Counted from the stretch's first letter, positions 35,366 through 45,242 are shown. The stretch is DNA of 64,000 nt from Planococcus halotolerans (GCF_003289955.1 NZ_QLZR01000004.1:248001-312000), one strand, 5' to 3'. Made by a program: numbers and translations. The notes: generated by a model not told the origin, from the letters alone.

Positions 35366-35779
35366 TTACTTCCACCAATTTGGATAAGACTCCCACCACT
35401 CTTCTGCCTCTTTCATAGATTCTTTGATCTGTAGAGCAACTTCATTCGTGGTATCTTCATTGAATTCGAACATGACCTTATCATGACCACCTAATCGGTG
35501 ACGATGCCAACCATAAGAGGGATTTCCAATATTATAAACTTTCATCTTATTTGGTGGACGAAATTCTCCAGAAATACTTGTGAATCCTTCTGGAGGGCAT
35601 TTTGAAATTTCGATATATACGACGCCTCCCCACAAACTAAATTGGAACATTAATAAATCAGCACGTTCTTCCGTTTTTCGATAAAAGTGCGGAAATGATC
35701 CTTTGAATCCTTTTTCTCTTAATGCAGGAATGACTACATTTTTTAACGAAACTATCATCGCCTCTCTTTCCAAAGACAA
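35366..35779 (-). CDS. DUF4304-like protein (possible orphan immunity or phage-type cassette gene)
   Basis: About 137 residues from TTG 35779, which has GGAGG 9 bases upstream; an ATG further in (MIVSLK, 35758) has only a close GAGAGG. Core FKGSFPHFYRK, LLMFQFSLWGGVVYIEI and a Trp-rich C-terminus (EEWWESYPNWW) fit DUF4304, often found among toxin-immunity or accessory loci. It is bracketed by IR2 and IR1. Link to the WapA system 2 kb away is inferred only. Confidence 0.65.
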   Translation of the reverse strand: MSLEREAMIVSLKNVVIPALREKGFKGSFPHFYRKTEERADLLMFQFSLWGGVVYIEISKCPPEGFTSISGEFRPPNKMKVYNIGNPSYGWHRHRLGGHDKVMFEFNEDTTNEVALQIKESMKEAEEWWESYPNWWK

Positions 35780-35830
35780 ACAAATGCACCTCCAATACAA
35801 CTCTAATGAGAATCCAAGGAGAATCTACAT

Positions 35831-35862
35831 GAATGTAACTTAATTCACAATAAGTTACATTC
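35831..35862. repeat. 32-bp inverted repeat IR2
   Basis: Arms GAATGTAACTTA and TAAGTTACATTC (12 bases) around ATTCACAA. Located 33 bases after the stop of the small membrane protein gene at 35896 and before the DUF4304 gene. Confidence 0.85.
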
Positions 35863-35895
35863 ACCACCGGATATAAACTCTTTCTAATTTCAGCC

Positions 35896-36069
35896 TTATC
35901 TGGAGTTGAAGTAAAGAATAATAATACATATCAAAATCAAGATAACGGAAGCGAAACAACCAATATTGCCTAAACTGCTGAAATTTCCAGTAAAAGTATT
36001 ATTAATAGAATCAGAAAAGTTGGCCATAGGATTCTTTTTATATTCTTTACTTTCCCATTTTCCCTTGAT
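35896..36069 (-). CDS. Small membrane protein, DUF6366-like, apparent ATC start
   Basis: 57 residues on the minus strand if read from ATC at 36069; GAGGTG lies 7 bases upstream and an in-frame TGA precedes it, so no ATG/GTG/TTG is available before residue 14. The sequence KNPMANFSDSINNTFTGN followed by one hydrophobic helix (CFASVILILICIIILYF) resembles DUF6366 small membrane proteins as I recall them. An internal ATG (in NPMANF) lacks a ribosome site. Flanked by IR3 and IR2. Function unknown. Confidence 0.5.
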   Translation of the reverse strand: MKGKWESKEYKKNPMANFSDSINNTFTGNFSSLGNIGCFASVILILICIIILYFNSR

Positions 36070-36118
36070 GATAGCTCACCTCTATTCTATAATTTTGTAT
36101 CAATTTTTTAGAGGATTT

Positions 36119-36150
36119 GAATGTAACTTAACTGCACTTTTGTTACATTC
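36119..36150. repeat. 32-bp inverted repeat IR3
   Basis: Arms GAATGTAAC and GTTACATTC with a partly degenerate inner part. On the minus strand the downstream arm TTAAGTTACATTC is constant in all three copies while the other arm varies. It is 20 bases after the stop of the gene at 36171. Confidence 0.8.
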
Positions 36151-36170
36151 AAAATATGTATTTGCTTCTT

Positions 36171-36629
36171 TCAGAATCGGTTCAATAACCTTTTAAGGGC
36201 TTCTTCCATTTCCTTTTCCAGATTGTCGTAAGCTGCTTGATAAAGTGTGCCCGTACCGTGCCAATAGCCGCCGAAGTAATACCACAACGGCATGTCGATG
36301 TCTTCGTATCGATTGTCATCCTCGAAGTTGTCGTATTCCACCGCCATAAACGAACAATATTCCTTCTCAAAGACATGGTCGCTTGATATCCCTTCCACTT
36401 CATCCCCGTCAATAGTGCGCTCCAAACACACTCTCAGGTGCTTGCGATTTTTCTTTTCAAATTCCTTCGTATATTGCTCTTGCAACGTTTTTGCCAGTTC
36501 TGCTGCATATGCTTCGACTTCCTGGAATGCTCTTTTCAACTCCTCATCAAAGGCTGTGTCGGGAATCCCGACATAGGCGTTATGAGAAGAAGGCGGTTTG
36601 GATTTAAAAAATTTCAAAAAACATTTCAC
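36171..36629 (-). CDS. Hypothetical acidic protein (cassette gene)
   Basis: 152 residues, GTG start at 36629 behind GGAGGAGGGAG. N-terminal basic/aromatic segment (MKCFLKFFKSK), then a long helix (DEELKRAFQEVEAYAAELAKTLQEQYTKEFEKKNRKHL), and an acidic half with DNFEDDNRYEDIDMPLWYYFGGYWHGTGTLYQAAYDNLEKEM. No known family. The acidic, soluble, short nature and cassette-like setting recall immunity proteins of polymorphic toxins, but this is inference. Confidence 0.6.
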   Translation of the reverse strand: MKCFLKFFKSKPPSSHNAYVGIPDTAFDEELKRAFQEVEAYAAELAKTLQEQYTKEFEKKNRKHLRVCLERTIDGDEVEGISSDHVFEKEYCSFMAVEYDNFEDDNRYEDIDMPLWYYFGGYWHGTGTLYQAAYDNLEKEMEEALKRLLNRF

Positions 36630-37002
36630 GCCACTCCCTCCTCCATATTCATTCGCTTCCCAGGCAAGTTGTTCCTTGATTTTATTGGTTAATTCGACTA
36701 ATTTCCCTTTTCTCCTTTTTCAAGACCTTCATCTATTTTTTAACCACTCACAGAAGTGTATGTCTGCGAACATACAGGCGAGCAGTTGATTTTCCTTCAC
36801 ATGAATTTTTACAAGTCCATTCCCTTTATTCAATGAAAAACCTTCATTTGATGAGGGTTGTTTAACTTCTTTTAAAAGGGAGAACAGAAAAAATTTGAAC
36901 GCTAAAAAGAGGACAGATTAACTGCCCCCTTCGTCCGTCTGTGACTATATCGTTTTGCATGCAGAGAAACCGGTAATTGCTGTCCCCGTACTTTGCCTCT
37001 GA
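36630..37002. other. Intergenic stretch with minus-strand terminator
   Basis: At 36838-36861 AACCTTCAT pairs with ATGAGGGTT with T-rich sequence on the minus strand; it likely ends the DUF805 transcript. No gene supported in the rest. Confidence 0.55.
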
Positions 37003-37368
37003 CTACACTGCCGCCTTCGGATTGGCACCGAAACGATTGATGCCCGATTCGCTGTCTTGAACGGTAAAGACCAATAAGACGATCCAGCCAATGACCGGAA
37101 TCAACGAAATCAGTATCCACCAGCCGCTTTTACCTGTATCATGCAAACGCCGGAACGTAACCGAAAGACTCGGAATGATAAGAAGAAGAGAGAATAAAGT
37201 GCTTAATATGCCAACGTCTTCAGCTATTTCCAATCCAGCGAATGCATCAACCATCGTTAGTACAAGGCTGAACAAAGCTGCAATCAACATGAACATCCAA
37301 TATTCTTTCCGTCGTGAACGATCGGAAAAGTTGAATGCTTTTTTCAGTACTGTGACAAACCATTTCAT
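37003..37368 (-). CDS. DUF805 family membrane protein
   Basis: 121 residues. Family features: FNFSDRSRRKEYWMF at the N-terminus, two hydrophobic helices, TFRRLHDTGKSGWWIL, a further helix and a C-terminal NRFGANP. DUF805 proteins are small inner-membrane proteins of unknown role, common near accessory loci. A GGAGG-type site (AAAGGAGGC) lies 10 bases before the start. Confidence 0.85.
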   Translation of the reverse strand: MKWFVTVLKKAFNFSDRSRRKEYWMFMLIAALFSLVLTMVDAFAGLEIAEDVGILSTLFSLLLIIPSLSVTFRRLHDTGKSGWWILISLIPVIGWIVLLVFTVQDSESGINRFGANPKAAV

Positions 37369-37942
37369 TTGGTAGCGCCTCCTTTCCTTCTGGATATAAA
37401 ACTAAAATTAGTATAGCTTCATAAATTCATTATGTATAGCCAATATTTGTATTTATTTGTTAGGTCATTATATCTATTTTACTAAAAATCTATTTAACAC
37501 CAGATCTATAGTACCTGCTAGAAACGTTTTTTAATCTCGCTCTGAACAAGCTACGAAACCGCACCGCTGTTTCTTTTCTCGCCTTTCTTAATACTGAATA
37601 TTTTTTCTGAGTGATTTCAAAAAGAGCAAGCGGCATTCTCGATTCTTACTAATACACTGAACTATTTAAGCACATAGTTTTTTTAGAAAGTCAGAGTTCG
37701 ATCGAATCAAACTAGAACAACGAAAGAAGTTTAAAAGAAACTGGAAGGACAGAATGAGAAAATGCTCATAAAAGTCCTTTAAATTGGAAAATAAGTATTT
37801 GTTACTATATTTTCTCCCCCTCTTTTGACATATTATTAGCAAGATTGTTTCACTTTCAGAAAAATTAAACAAGATAAACAGAGGAAGCGAGGACTAAGTG
37901 AAACGGCTCAATAATGAACTAACTTAGCAAAGGAGAAGGAAT
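37369..37942. other. Intergenic stretch upstream of the WapA/RHS gene
   Basis: About 570 bases, AT-rich, no supported gene. A TTGACA at 37836-37841 could be a -35 box but no matching -10 at 17 bases was found, so I do not call a promoter. AAAGGAGAAGG precedes the RHS start. Confidence 0.5.
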
Positions 37943-40900
37943 ATGAAGAACGCAACAAAGTTATTGGTCATTTTACTTAGTATCCTCTTAATTTTCACCA
38001 GCCTGCCTTGGCAGCAGATGGCGCAGGCAGAAGGAAACGAACTGGCCGAGTACGAAGAACGGCTCGGCCTGAATGGTCCCGACAATCCGTACACCATCGA
38101 AATGGAAGATCCTGAAGCCGACGTGGCCCCAGTCACTTATACGAATGGGGATGAACCTGTCTATCCGGAGGAAGGGGAAATGGTCGAAGAACGGACCGAA
38201 AACTCCAAGGTTTTCAGCAACGGTGACGGCACGTTCACCGAGGAAATCTACCCGGAACCCATCCACAATGAAGATGCGGCGGGCGACTGGCAGGACATCT
38301 CCACGGATCTGAAAGAAGACACAAAGGAAGAGAAAATTTCCGGTGAAAATACGAAGCTGGAAGTGGTATTCCCTTCTGTGGTCGACGATACATACGTCAC
38401 GATTCAAAACGACGGAAATACACTGAAATATGAGCTGCTTTCTGCAGAAGGTCCAGCCGGAGTGGTGCAAGCATTGCCCCCCACCATCGACTACACGGAA
38501 AACACCATTTTCCACCGGGAAATCTTTCCGGCAGTAGATCTGCGCAGCATTCTGTTTGATACCTCCTTAAAAGAAGACCTAATCCTGACGGAAGCGGCCG
38601 ATTACCATACGTTCCATTACCAGGTGCACACAAGCCTGAAAGGGAAATTGAATGAAGACGGCTCCATCTCCTGGACGGAGAACGAGGAAGAGATCTTTAC
38701 TACCCCGGCCCCGGTCATGTCAGACTCCAATGTCGACGAATTTTCGGGAGAAGCGGTCCGGTCGGAAGACCTGGCGTTTTCACTGGAAAAGAATGAACTG
38801 GGGTATCTGGTTACGTTGACGGCCGATCCGGAATGGCTTTCTTCTCCGGACCGGGAGTACCCGATCTACATCGACCCGACGACGAGCTTGCCGACTTCGG
38901 CCGATTCGTTCGTCTCCAGTGCCTACCCGACAGCCAACTACGATTCCTATTGGGATTCAAACGGCGGCTATTATTCATTGCGTGCCGGTTATTTTGATGC
39001 TTCTTCCGGAACGCAGTTTTCGTACCTGCAACAAAACGTAGCGCACCTGAAAGGGGCAACGATTGATTCCGCCACCTTCAGCGTCTACACGTCGCATTCC
39101 TATTATCCGACAACCGCCACCGGCTTGTGGATTGATGCGGTAAGTGCTGCGTGGTCCCCTTCCACGTTGACATGGAACAACAAACCGGCTTCGACAGCCA
39201 TCACAAGCACCAATGTGTACAAAGGCCAATGGGCCAATTTCAATGTAACTTCCACGGTCCAGCAATGGGCGACGGGCACAAAAGCCAATTACGGCTTCAA
39301 GCTGCATACGAACGGAAACGGGCAGACTTACTGGAAACGATTCTATGCGTCTGAAAACAGTACAAACAAACCGTATCTGTCTGTCACGTACAGTTACCCG
39401 ACACCGGCAGCACCGACGGTAAAGGCGACCAACAACAATGACGGGACAGATACAGGGTACCTGGATGTTTCATGGCCAAGTGTCCCCGGAGCGACCGATT
39501 ATATTGTCTATCTCTACAATGGAGCTTCCTATCAAGGTTTCCGGACAGGGAACGCCACTTCCTGGTCAACCAAAGGTCAAAACCTCTGGCCCACAGAGGA
39601 ACAGCTGTACAATGGCAAATATCAGCTCAGTTCAAACGGTCAAGGCCAGGAACTGCCGGTAGACCCTTCCGAAACCTATCAGGTTTCAGGCGGCACTTAT
39701 GGAGACCGGACCCTATACTTTGTACGGGTGGCTGCCGTCTATGAAGCGGGGCGGTCAGGCATGTCCAGCGCGAATATCCCGTATATCCCGTTGTCAAAAC
39801 CTACTGGTACCGTCAGCAACACCAGTATTTATCTGGATGATGCCACGGGCTACCTGTCAACCACCTGGAATCCGGTGCCGCTGGCACAAGGCTACAAGGT
39901 CTACCTGTTTAACGGGAAAACCTATGAGCAGGTGGCCGATCTGCCGGTTGATCCCACCAAACCGGACCAGGCATTGAAGTGGAGTTCCCAGGGCAAGAAA
40001 CTGTGGCCGACCGCTGCCGATATCAGTGCGGGACGTTATCAGCTCCGATTGGACGGAACAGGAGTCGAGCTGGCGAAAGACCCATCCGCTGTCTACCAAG
40101 TAGGAGGATACGGAGCCAACAAGAATTACTACACCCGAGTGGTCGCCTATACGACTTCGACGCATCCGCAGTCGGTCAATTCGAATGTAGCCCGTGCACA
40201 AATGCCCGATAAGCAGGAACCACTCGGACTGGAAGCTTACTGGCCAACGCTCAGCACACCTGCCGGAACGGTCAATGCCATCAACGGGAACCTGACATTC
40301 AGTGAGACGGATGCGAGTTTGTCCGGAAGAGGACCATCGATTGAAATTGCACGGACATACAATAGTCTGAGCGACCAAGTCGGCAGTTTCGGCAAAGGCT
40401 GGCTGTTCTCTTACGATATCCGTTTGGATGAACTCAGCAACAAAGACGTGCAACTGACAGAAGAAGACGGTACGGTTCACGTTTACAAATACATTTCAGA
40501 AGGCGTGTATGCGCAGCCGCACGGGCTGTATTTGCCGATCACCAGTACAGCCACTACATTTACGCTGACCACCAAGAATCAGGATAAACTGCACTTCGAG
40601 AGAGGGACATCCGAATTTAAAGGTCGACTCCTTAAAATTGTCGATGGTGATAAATCGTCGAACGTAATTGGTCTCTCGTGGTCCTCCAACCTATTGACGA
40701 TTACGGATGCAAGCGGACGTGTTACGAAAATCACGTTCACGGGATCGAACGGCTTGATTACGAAAGTTGAGGATTACGGTGGCCGTGTCTGGTCATACGC
40801 TTACACCAACGGTCAGTTGACGAGTTATATGGATCCGACAGGAGCTACGTACAGTTATACGTATGAGAATGGCTTGCTGAAGACAATCAACGACGCATTA

Positions 40901-43900
40901 AACAAGCAGACGGTCATGGGTTATGATGCCTCTAAACGTCTGACAAGTGTAAAAGATGCGGTTGGAAAGATTACTTCTCTGGCTTATGGATCCGGACAGG
41001 CATCGATTACGCATCCAGCGACACAGACGTATAACGGTGAGGCTTCCTCTTCCCCGGCAGCAGGTACAGCGGTTTCGTCTGTAGATACCTTGACATATAC
41101 AGGCGCAGGAAATCCGGCCACACTGATTACGGATGCAGGAACCGGTAAGTTAAATCTGAAGACGACTTATACCTACTCGTTACATGAACTAATCAAAACA
41201 GTGGATCCGCGTACTGGAACTGAGACAGCCGTATACGACGGTGAAGGTAATGTCTTGGAAGTCGTCGGTGCAAACCAGGAAACGACACTTGCTTCCTATA
41301 ATGAAAACAACGACGTAGTCTCCATCACGGATCCATTAAAAGAAACTTATACGACAGCTTACGATGGTGTGCTTGCTGTCACCAGCAATGATCCATCCAA
41401 AACGAGTGCTATTACGGAGTACGATGCACACGGAAATGTCATCCGCTCCTCGAAGGAACTGAGTGTTGCGTTCAATCTGCTCCAAAATGGCGGTTTCGAG
41501 GAAAACGCGACAAGCTATACCGGCTGGAAGTACAGTGCCGGCGGAGGCGATACCGGAACAATCGCGTTGACGACAAGCGGGGTGAAACAGCAGCGGGCCC
41601 TTACCATCACCCCACAGCCATCCAGTACGCTTCCAATGGGCAGCTTGTCTTCCCTGTCGGCTATCCAGACCGTACAGGCAGAAGAGTTCACGCTCTATAC
41701 ATTGAGCGGACTCCTGAAAACGAGTAATCTCGGCGGACGCGCCTTTTTCAATATCCGCTTTAAAGGGACAAAAACGGACGGAACATCGTACCATATTGGC
41801 TGGAAGGATAACCGCTACCATTACCTGACTGGCACCAACCCATGGACAGAACGGCAACTATCCTTCGAGACGCCTGCTGGTACGACTCATTTTGATGTTT
41901 ATTTGGAAACGGATAATGGGGCGAAGGGACTTTCTGGGGGATCTGCCACATTTGATAATATCCAGCTGGAATACGGGGGAGTTTCATCCACGTATAATCC
42001 CGTTTTGAATAGTGGTTTTGAAGTGGCGAGCTCCGGTTTGCCGACTGCCTTCAACCATTGGGATGACAGCGCAGGTGCACTAAAAGGGGTGTTGGATGAA
42101 GAGGTTACATTTGATGGAACAGCCTCCGTCAAAGTGCTCCGCAAAAAGACAACAGATCCGATCTTTTTGATGAAACAGACGATTCCAGTCAATCAATTGG
42201 CAGACAAACCTGAAGCCCTTACCGTGTCTGCCCTTAGTAAGGCAGAAACTGTGCTGAATGGAACAACTGCCACCGGACAAGGCGCTTATGCGATCAAGCT
42301 TACTGCGCGCGATTACGACAATGTCGCCATGTTGTCAGTGGTCGGCTATTTTGCACTCGGTACACATGACTGGCAAAAGGCCATCGCTTCCATTAACCCG
42401 GCCAAACCGATTAAGGATATTACCATCGAGTTGTCATTCCGCGGCGAGACGACTGGTACCGTCTGGTTTGACAGCGTGCGTCTCCAGGAAGGATTGGTCG
42501 CCACTTCCAGTGCCTATGACGCTAAAGGAAATGTCCTGGAAGTCCAAACAGATGAACTGGGTTATGCAACCCGTTATAAACATGATAACTGGGGCAACCA
42601 GACATCCATAACAGACGCCAAAGGGTTCGTGACGTCCTATACGTACAACAAAGCGAACCAACTGGAAACCACTTCCCTACCGGATTCAGATGCGCAGATT
42701 TATTACACGTATGATGGAAACGGCAACAATAAAGACAAGATTGTTCGTTCCAAAACAAATCCGGCAACTATTTATGGCAAGACTAGCTATGACTATGACG
42801 ATGCTGGGCAGCTTCAGACACAAACGGTTCATGCAGACGGCAAAACTTACGTCACGGACTTTGATTACAATTCCCGTGGAGAAGTCAGCTTGACGACATA
42901 TCCAACAGGCAGCAAAGTATCTGTACTCTACGATTCCGCAGACCGGTCAACAGGTATGATGCACACCTTACCGGACGGAACTGTACAACAGGTATCGGCA
43001 TTCAAGCTTGACGGGAACGGCAATCAAGCGGAAATCCATAATTTACTGACAGACACGAAAACGTTTCAGAAGTTTGATAGTGGAAATCGTGTAACCCGGC
43101 AGTCAAATGGCAGCAGCTTAACAACCGGTCCAGCCATCGACTGGAAATTTGATGCCAACGATAATGTCACTGAGGAGACGATTTCAAACGGAACGGTCAA
43201 CTACAAACACCAGTTCAACTACAATAGTTTGAATTACAATACGGAACTGATTGATCCAAGCAACGGCAAGTACCGTTTCCAATATGATGAAACCGGAAAC
43301 TTCAAAGCCTATAGTGCACCGAACGGAACGGGCGCTCTATTCGTGTACGATGATCGAAGCTTCGTGAAATCTATTGATATCGGTCACAATAATATCAATG
43401 GATTGATTAAATTCGATTATATATACGATTCAAATGGAAATCGATTAAAACAGCACATCACCCAGCAATTTGCCAAAGGCGCAACACTTACAGGAACTGC
43501 AGAGTATAATTATGATTCCATGAATCAGCTCAAGTTAGAGAGCATTCCGTTTACCGGAGAGACAATTACTTATAAGTATGATGCAGTAGGTAACCGCGAA
43601 CAGAAGCAAGTGACGAAGAACGGTACAGTCACGCAGACTATCGATCATGTCTTTAACGGGCGAAATCAACTTATAGAAATCAAAAACGGAACGAGCAGCA
43701 CCAATTGGCAATATGATGACAATGGCAATGTGTTGGATGATGGGAAATTCACCTATCAGTGGGATGCCGATAATCGGTTGAGGAAAGTAACTGACAAAGC
43801 GACCGCTGTACTGATAGCCGAATACTGGTATGACGCCGCTGATCGTCGCATCCGCAAGAATGCGAATGGCTCGGTTACGAATTATATATATGATGGTGAT

Positions 43901-44731
43901 GGATTAAATGTCTTATACGAGACAAATGCAAGCAATACTATCACTGCCTATCATTCGTATAATGCGAATGGTCAACTGATGGCGCGTACGGAGGTAAACG
44001 GCTCAACAAACACACATTACTACTACCATTATAATGCCCACGGTGATGTGGTCATGGTGACAAACGGTAACGGCAGTGATAAATCTAATTTAATTGTTGC
44101 TTCGTATGTGTATGACGCTTGGGGGAATACTGTCTATCAAGAAGGTCCGTATGCAGAACAGAACCCCTATCGTTATGCAGGATATCAGTTTGATAAAGAA
44201 ACTCAAAATTACTATTTAATGGCACGTTATTATAATTCAGAAGTCGGAATTTTTATTTCTAAAGATAATGATTCTGGAGAAATAGATAATATTCTAACGC
44301 AAAACGGGTATTCCTATACTGCAAATAATCCAGTAGATTTTATTGATCAAGATGGTAATAGCAGACAAAACAATAAATATAAATTAATTGGCGGTGGATC
44401 TTCAAGCGGTGGAGGCAGCACGTATAAAGGAACTATGCCCCAAGTGAGTTTTAGTAATAAATTAACTTCCCAAGGTTGGAAAACGCACATTGCCAACCGG
44501 GGATGGACAGTTTCTTCTATTCAGTACACCATGAAGTTCCCTTATGCTATTAGATCTGGTATTAACAGATACAATAATAATGCACCAACTTTTGCTTATT
44601 TTAATAAAAATGGTTCTTATGTAGTTAAAGATAGAACTACAGGTAAAATAATTCAAGTTAGCGATAAAAATAGCAAAAATTGGAAAGTGGACAAAGATAT
44701 AAAGAATCCATATCTACCTAAAAGAAATTAA
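37943..44731 (+). CDS. WapA-like secreted RHS-repeat toxin with colicin-E5-like C-terminal tRNase domain
   Basis: 2,262 residues. Signal peptide (residues 1-29, ends AQA). A DNRLRE-type domain at ~320-480, two FN3-like units at ~485-760, DUF6531-like entry to the RHS shell at ~775, YD repeats ~840-1170, two carbohydrate-binding-like modules ~1175-1515 (LNSGFE), more YD repeats ~1520-2070, then the core RYAGYQFDKETQNYYLMARYY at ~2076 and NGYSYTANNPVDFIDQDGN at ~2120-2139, which marks the toxin junction. The last ~120 residues match colicin E5 (NRGWTVSSIQYT, NKNGSYVVKDRTTGK, IIQVSDKNSKNWK), a nuclease that cuts queuosine-type tRNA anticodons. Likely a contact-dependent toxin. Confidence 0.9.
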   Translation: MKNATKLLVILLSILLIFTSLPWQQMAQAEGNELAEYEERLGLNGPDNPYTIEMEDPEADVAPVTYTNGDEPVYPEEGEMVEERTENSKVFSNGDGTFTEEIYPEPIHNEDAAGDWQDISTDLKEDTKEEKISGENTKLEVVFPSVVDDTYVTIQNDGNTLKYELLSAEGPAGVVQALPPTIDYTENTIFHREIFPAVDLRSILFDTSLKEDLILTEAADYHTFHYQVHTSLKGKLNEDGSISWTENEEEIFTTPAPVMSDSNVDEFSGEAVRSEDLAFSLEKNELGYLVTLTADPEWLSSPDREYPIYIDPTTSLPTSADSFVSSAYPTANYDSYWDSNGGYYSLRAGYFDASSGTQFSYLQQNVAHLKGATIDSATFSVYTSHSYYPTTATGLWIDAVSAAWSPSTLTWNNKPASTAITSTNVYKGQWANFNVTSTVQQWATGTKANYGFKLHTNGNGQTYWKRFYASENSTNKPYLSVTYSYPTPAAPTVKATNNNDGTDTGYLDVSWPSVPGATDYIVYLYNGASYQGFRTGNATSWSTKGQNLWPTEEQLYNGKYQLSSNGQGQELPVDPSETYQVSGGTYGDRTLYFVRVAAVYEAGRSGMSSANIPYIPLSKPTGTVSNTSIYLDDATGYLSTTWNPVPLAQGYKVYLFNGKTYEQVADLPVDPTKPDQALKWSSQGKKLWPTAADISAGRYQLRLDGTGVELAKDPSAVYQVGGYGANKNYYTRVVAYTTSTHPQSVNSNVARAQMPDKQEPLGLEAYWPTLSTPAGTVNAINGNLTFSETDASLSGRGPSIEIARTYNSLSDQVGSFGKGWLFSYDIRLDELSNKDVQLTEEDGTVHVYKYISEGVYAQPHGLYLPITSTATTFTLTTKNQDKLHFERGTSEFKGRLLKIVDGDKSSNVIGLSWSSNLLTITDASGRVTKITFTGSNGLITKVEDYGGRVWSYAYTNGQLTSYMDPTGATYSYTYENGLLKTINDALNKQTVMGYDASKRLTSVKDAVGKITSLAYGSGQASITHPATQTYNGEASSSPAAGTAVSSVDTLTYTGAGNPATLITDAGTGKLNLKTTYTYSLHELIKTVDPRTGTETAVYDGEGNVLEVVGANQETTLASYNENNDVVSITDPLKETYTTAYDGVLAVTSNDPSKTSAITEYDAHGNVIRSSKELSVAFNLLQNGGFEENATSYTGWKYSAGGGDTGTIALTTSGVKQQRALTITPQPSSTLPMGSLSSLSAIQTVQAEEFTLYTLSGLLKTSNLGGRAFFNIRFKGTKTDGTSYHIGWKDNRYHYLTGTNPWTERQLSFETPAGTTHFDVYLETDNGAKGLSGGSATFDNIQLEYGGVSSTYNPVLNSGFEVASSGLPTAFNHWDDSAGALKGVLDEEVTFDGTASVKVLRKKTTDPIFLMKQTIPVNQLADKPEALTVSALSKAETVLNGTTATGQGAYAIKLTARDYDNVAMLSVVGYFALGTHDWQKAIASINPAKPIKDITIELSFRGETTGTVWFDSVRLQEGLVATSSAYDAKGNVLEVQTDELGYATRYKHDNWGNQTSITDAKGFVTSYTYNKANQLETTSLPDSDAQIYYTYDGNGNNKDKIVRSKTNPATIYGKTSYDYDDAGQLQTQTVHADGKTYVTDFDYNSRGEVSLTTYPTGSKVSVLYDSADRSTGMMHTLPDGTVQQVSAFKLDGNGNQAEIHNLLTDTKTFQKFDSGNRVTRQSNGSSLTTGPAIDWKFDANDNVTEETISNGTVNYKHQFNYNSLNYNTELIDPSNGKYRFQYDETGNFKAYSAPNGTGALFVYDDRSFVKSIDIGHNNINGLIKFDYIYDSNGNRLKQHITQQFAKGATLTGTAEYNYDSMNQLKLESIPFTGETITYKYDAVGNREQKQVTKNGTVTQTIDHVFNGRNQLIEIKNGTSSTNWQYDDNGNVLDDGKFTYQWDADNRLRKVTDKATAVLIAEYWYDAADRRIRKNANGSVTNYIYDGDGLNVLYETNASNTITAYHSYNANGQLMARTEVNGSTNTHYYYHYNAHGDVVMVTNGNGSDKSNLIVASYVYDAWGNTVYQEGPYAEQNPYRYAGYQFDKETQNYYLMARYYNSEVGIFISKDNDSGEIDNILTQNGYSYTANNPVDFIDQDGNSRQNNKYKLIGGGSSSGGGSTYKGTMPQVSFSNKLTSQGWKTHIANRGWTVSSIQYTMKFPYAIRSGINRYNNNAPTFAYFNKNGSYVVKDRTTGKIIQVSDKNSKNWKVDKDIKNPYLPKRN

Positions 44732-44759
44732 TTCATAGAGTGAGAAAGGAGCATAAAAG

Positions 44760-45242
44760 ATGACCTATCTTGAAAAATTAAATCATGAAAAAAATGACTA
44801 TCAAAAGTTAATCAACAATCTAGTAAAAAAATATAAAATTCAATTTGTTGGTATAGGGTACTCTGAATTAATTATTCCAATTGATATAGTGGATGAATTC
44901 GTATCAGAATTAACTAAAAATAAAATTATTGTGAACTTAGTAACTTGGTGGTGTCATTGCACGGAAAAGAATGAAAAACTATATAATTGTCCACATGGGC
45001 TTGGCGGTCCAGATAGTGAATATACTAATGGTTGGTTTAGCGAGATGGGAATACAAGCTTTTGAAGTCGATGTTAATATACTTGAGAGAGCAAATAAATT
45101 ACCTGAGGATAGTAAAATTAGAGATATTAACAATAGTGTATTGCACAATATTTTAAAAATTAATGAAGATGAATCATTTAGTCCCTGTTTAGTACCAGCC
45201 ATTGGTTTATACGTTCCCAAGGAATGGAAAAATAACAGCTAA
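44760..45242 (+). CDS. Putative immunity protein for the E5-like WapA toxin
   Basis: 160 residues, 28 bases after the toxin stop, AGAAAGGAG before the ATG. No signal peptide, AT-rich codons like the toxin tip. Features: helical N-terminus, IVDEFVSELTKNKIIVNLV, a Cys/His/Trp cluster (TWWCHCTEKNEKLYNCPHG) and GLGGPDSEYTNGWFSEMG. It does not resemble the short colicin E5 immunity protein, so it may be a distinct immunity family. Role is inferred from position directly behind the toxin. Confidence 0.7.
   Translation: MTYLEKLNHEKNDYQKLINNLVKKYKIQFVGIGYSELIIPIDIVDEFVSELTKNKIIVNLVTWWCHCTEKNEKLYNCPHGLGGPDSEYTNGWFSEMGIQAFEVDVNILERANKLPEDSKIRDINNSVLHNILKINEDESFSPCLVPAIGLYVPKEWKNNS

Noticed and set aside
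35311..36150. Inverted repeats as classical integron attC sites
   Set aside because: The conserved arm GTTACAT does not fit the GTTRRRY core and no integrase was seen, so only a cassette-like analogy is claimed.
35966..36196. 76-codon plus-strand frame crossing IR3
   Set aside because: It overlaps the repeat and the minus-strand genes; no ribosome site.
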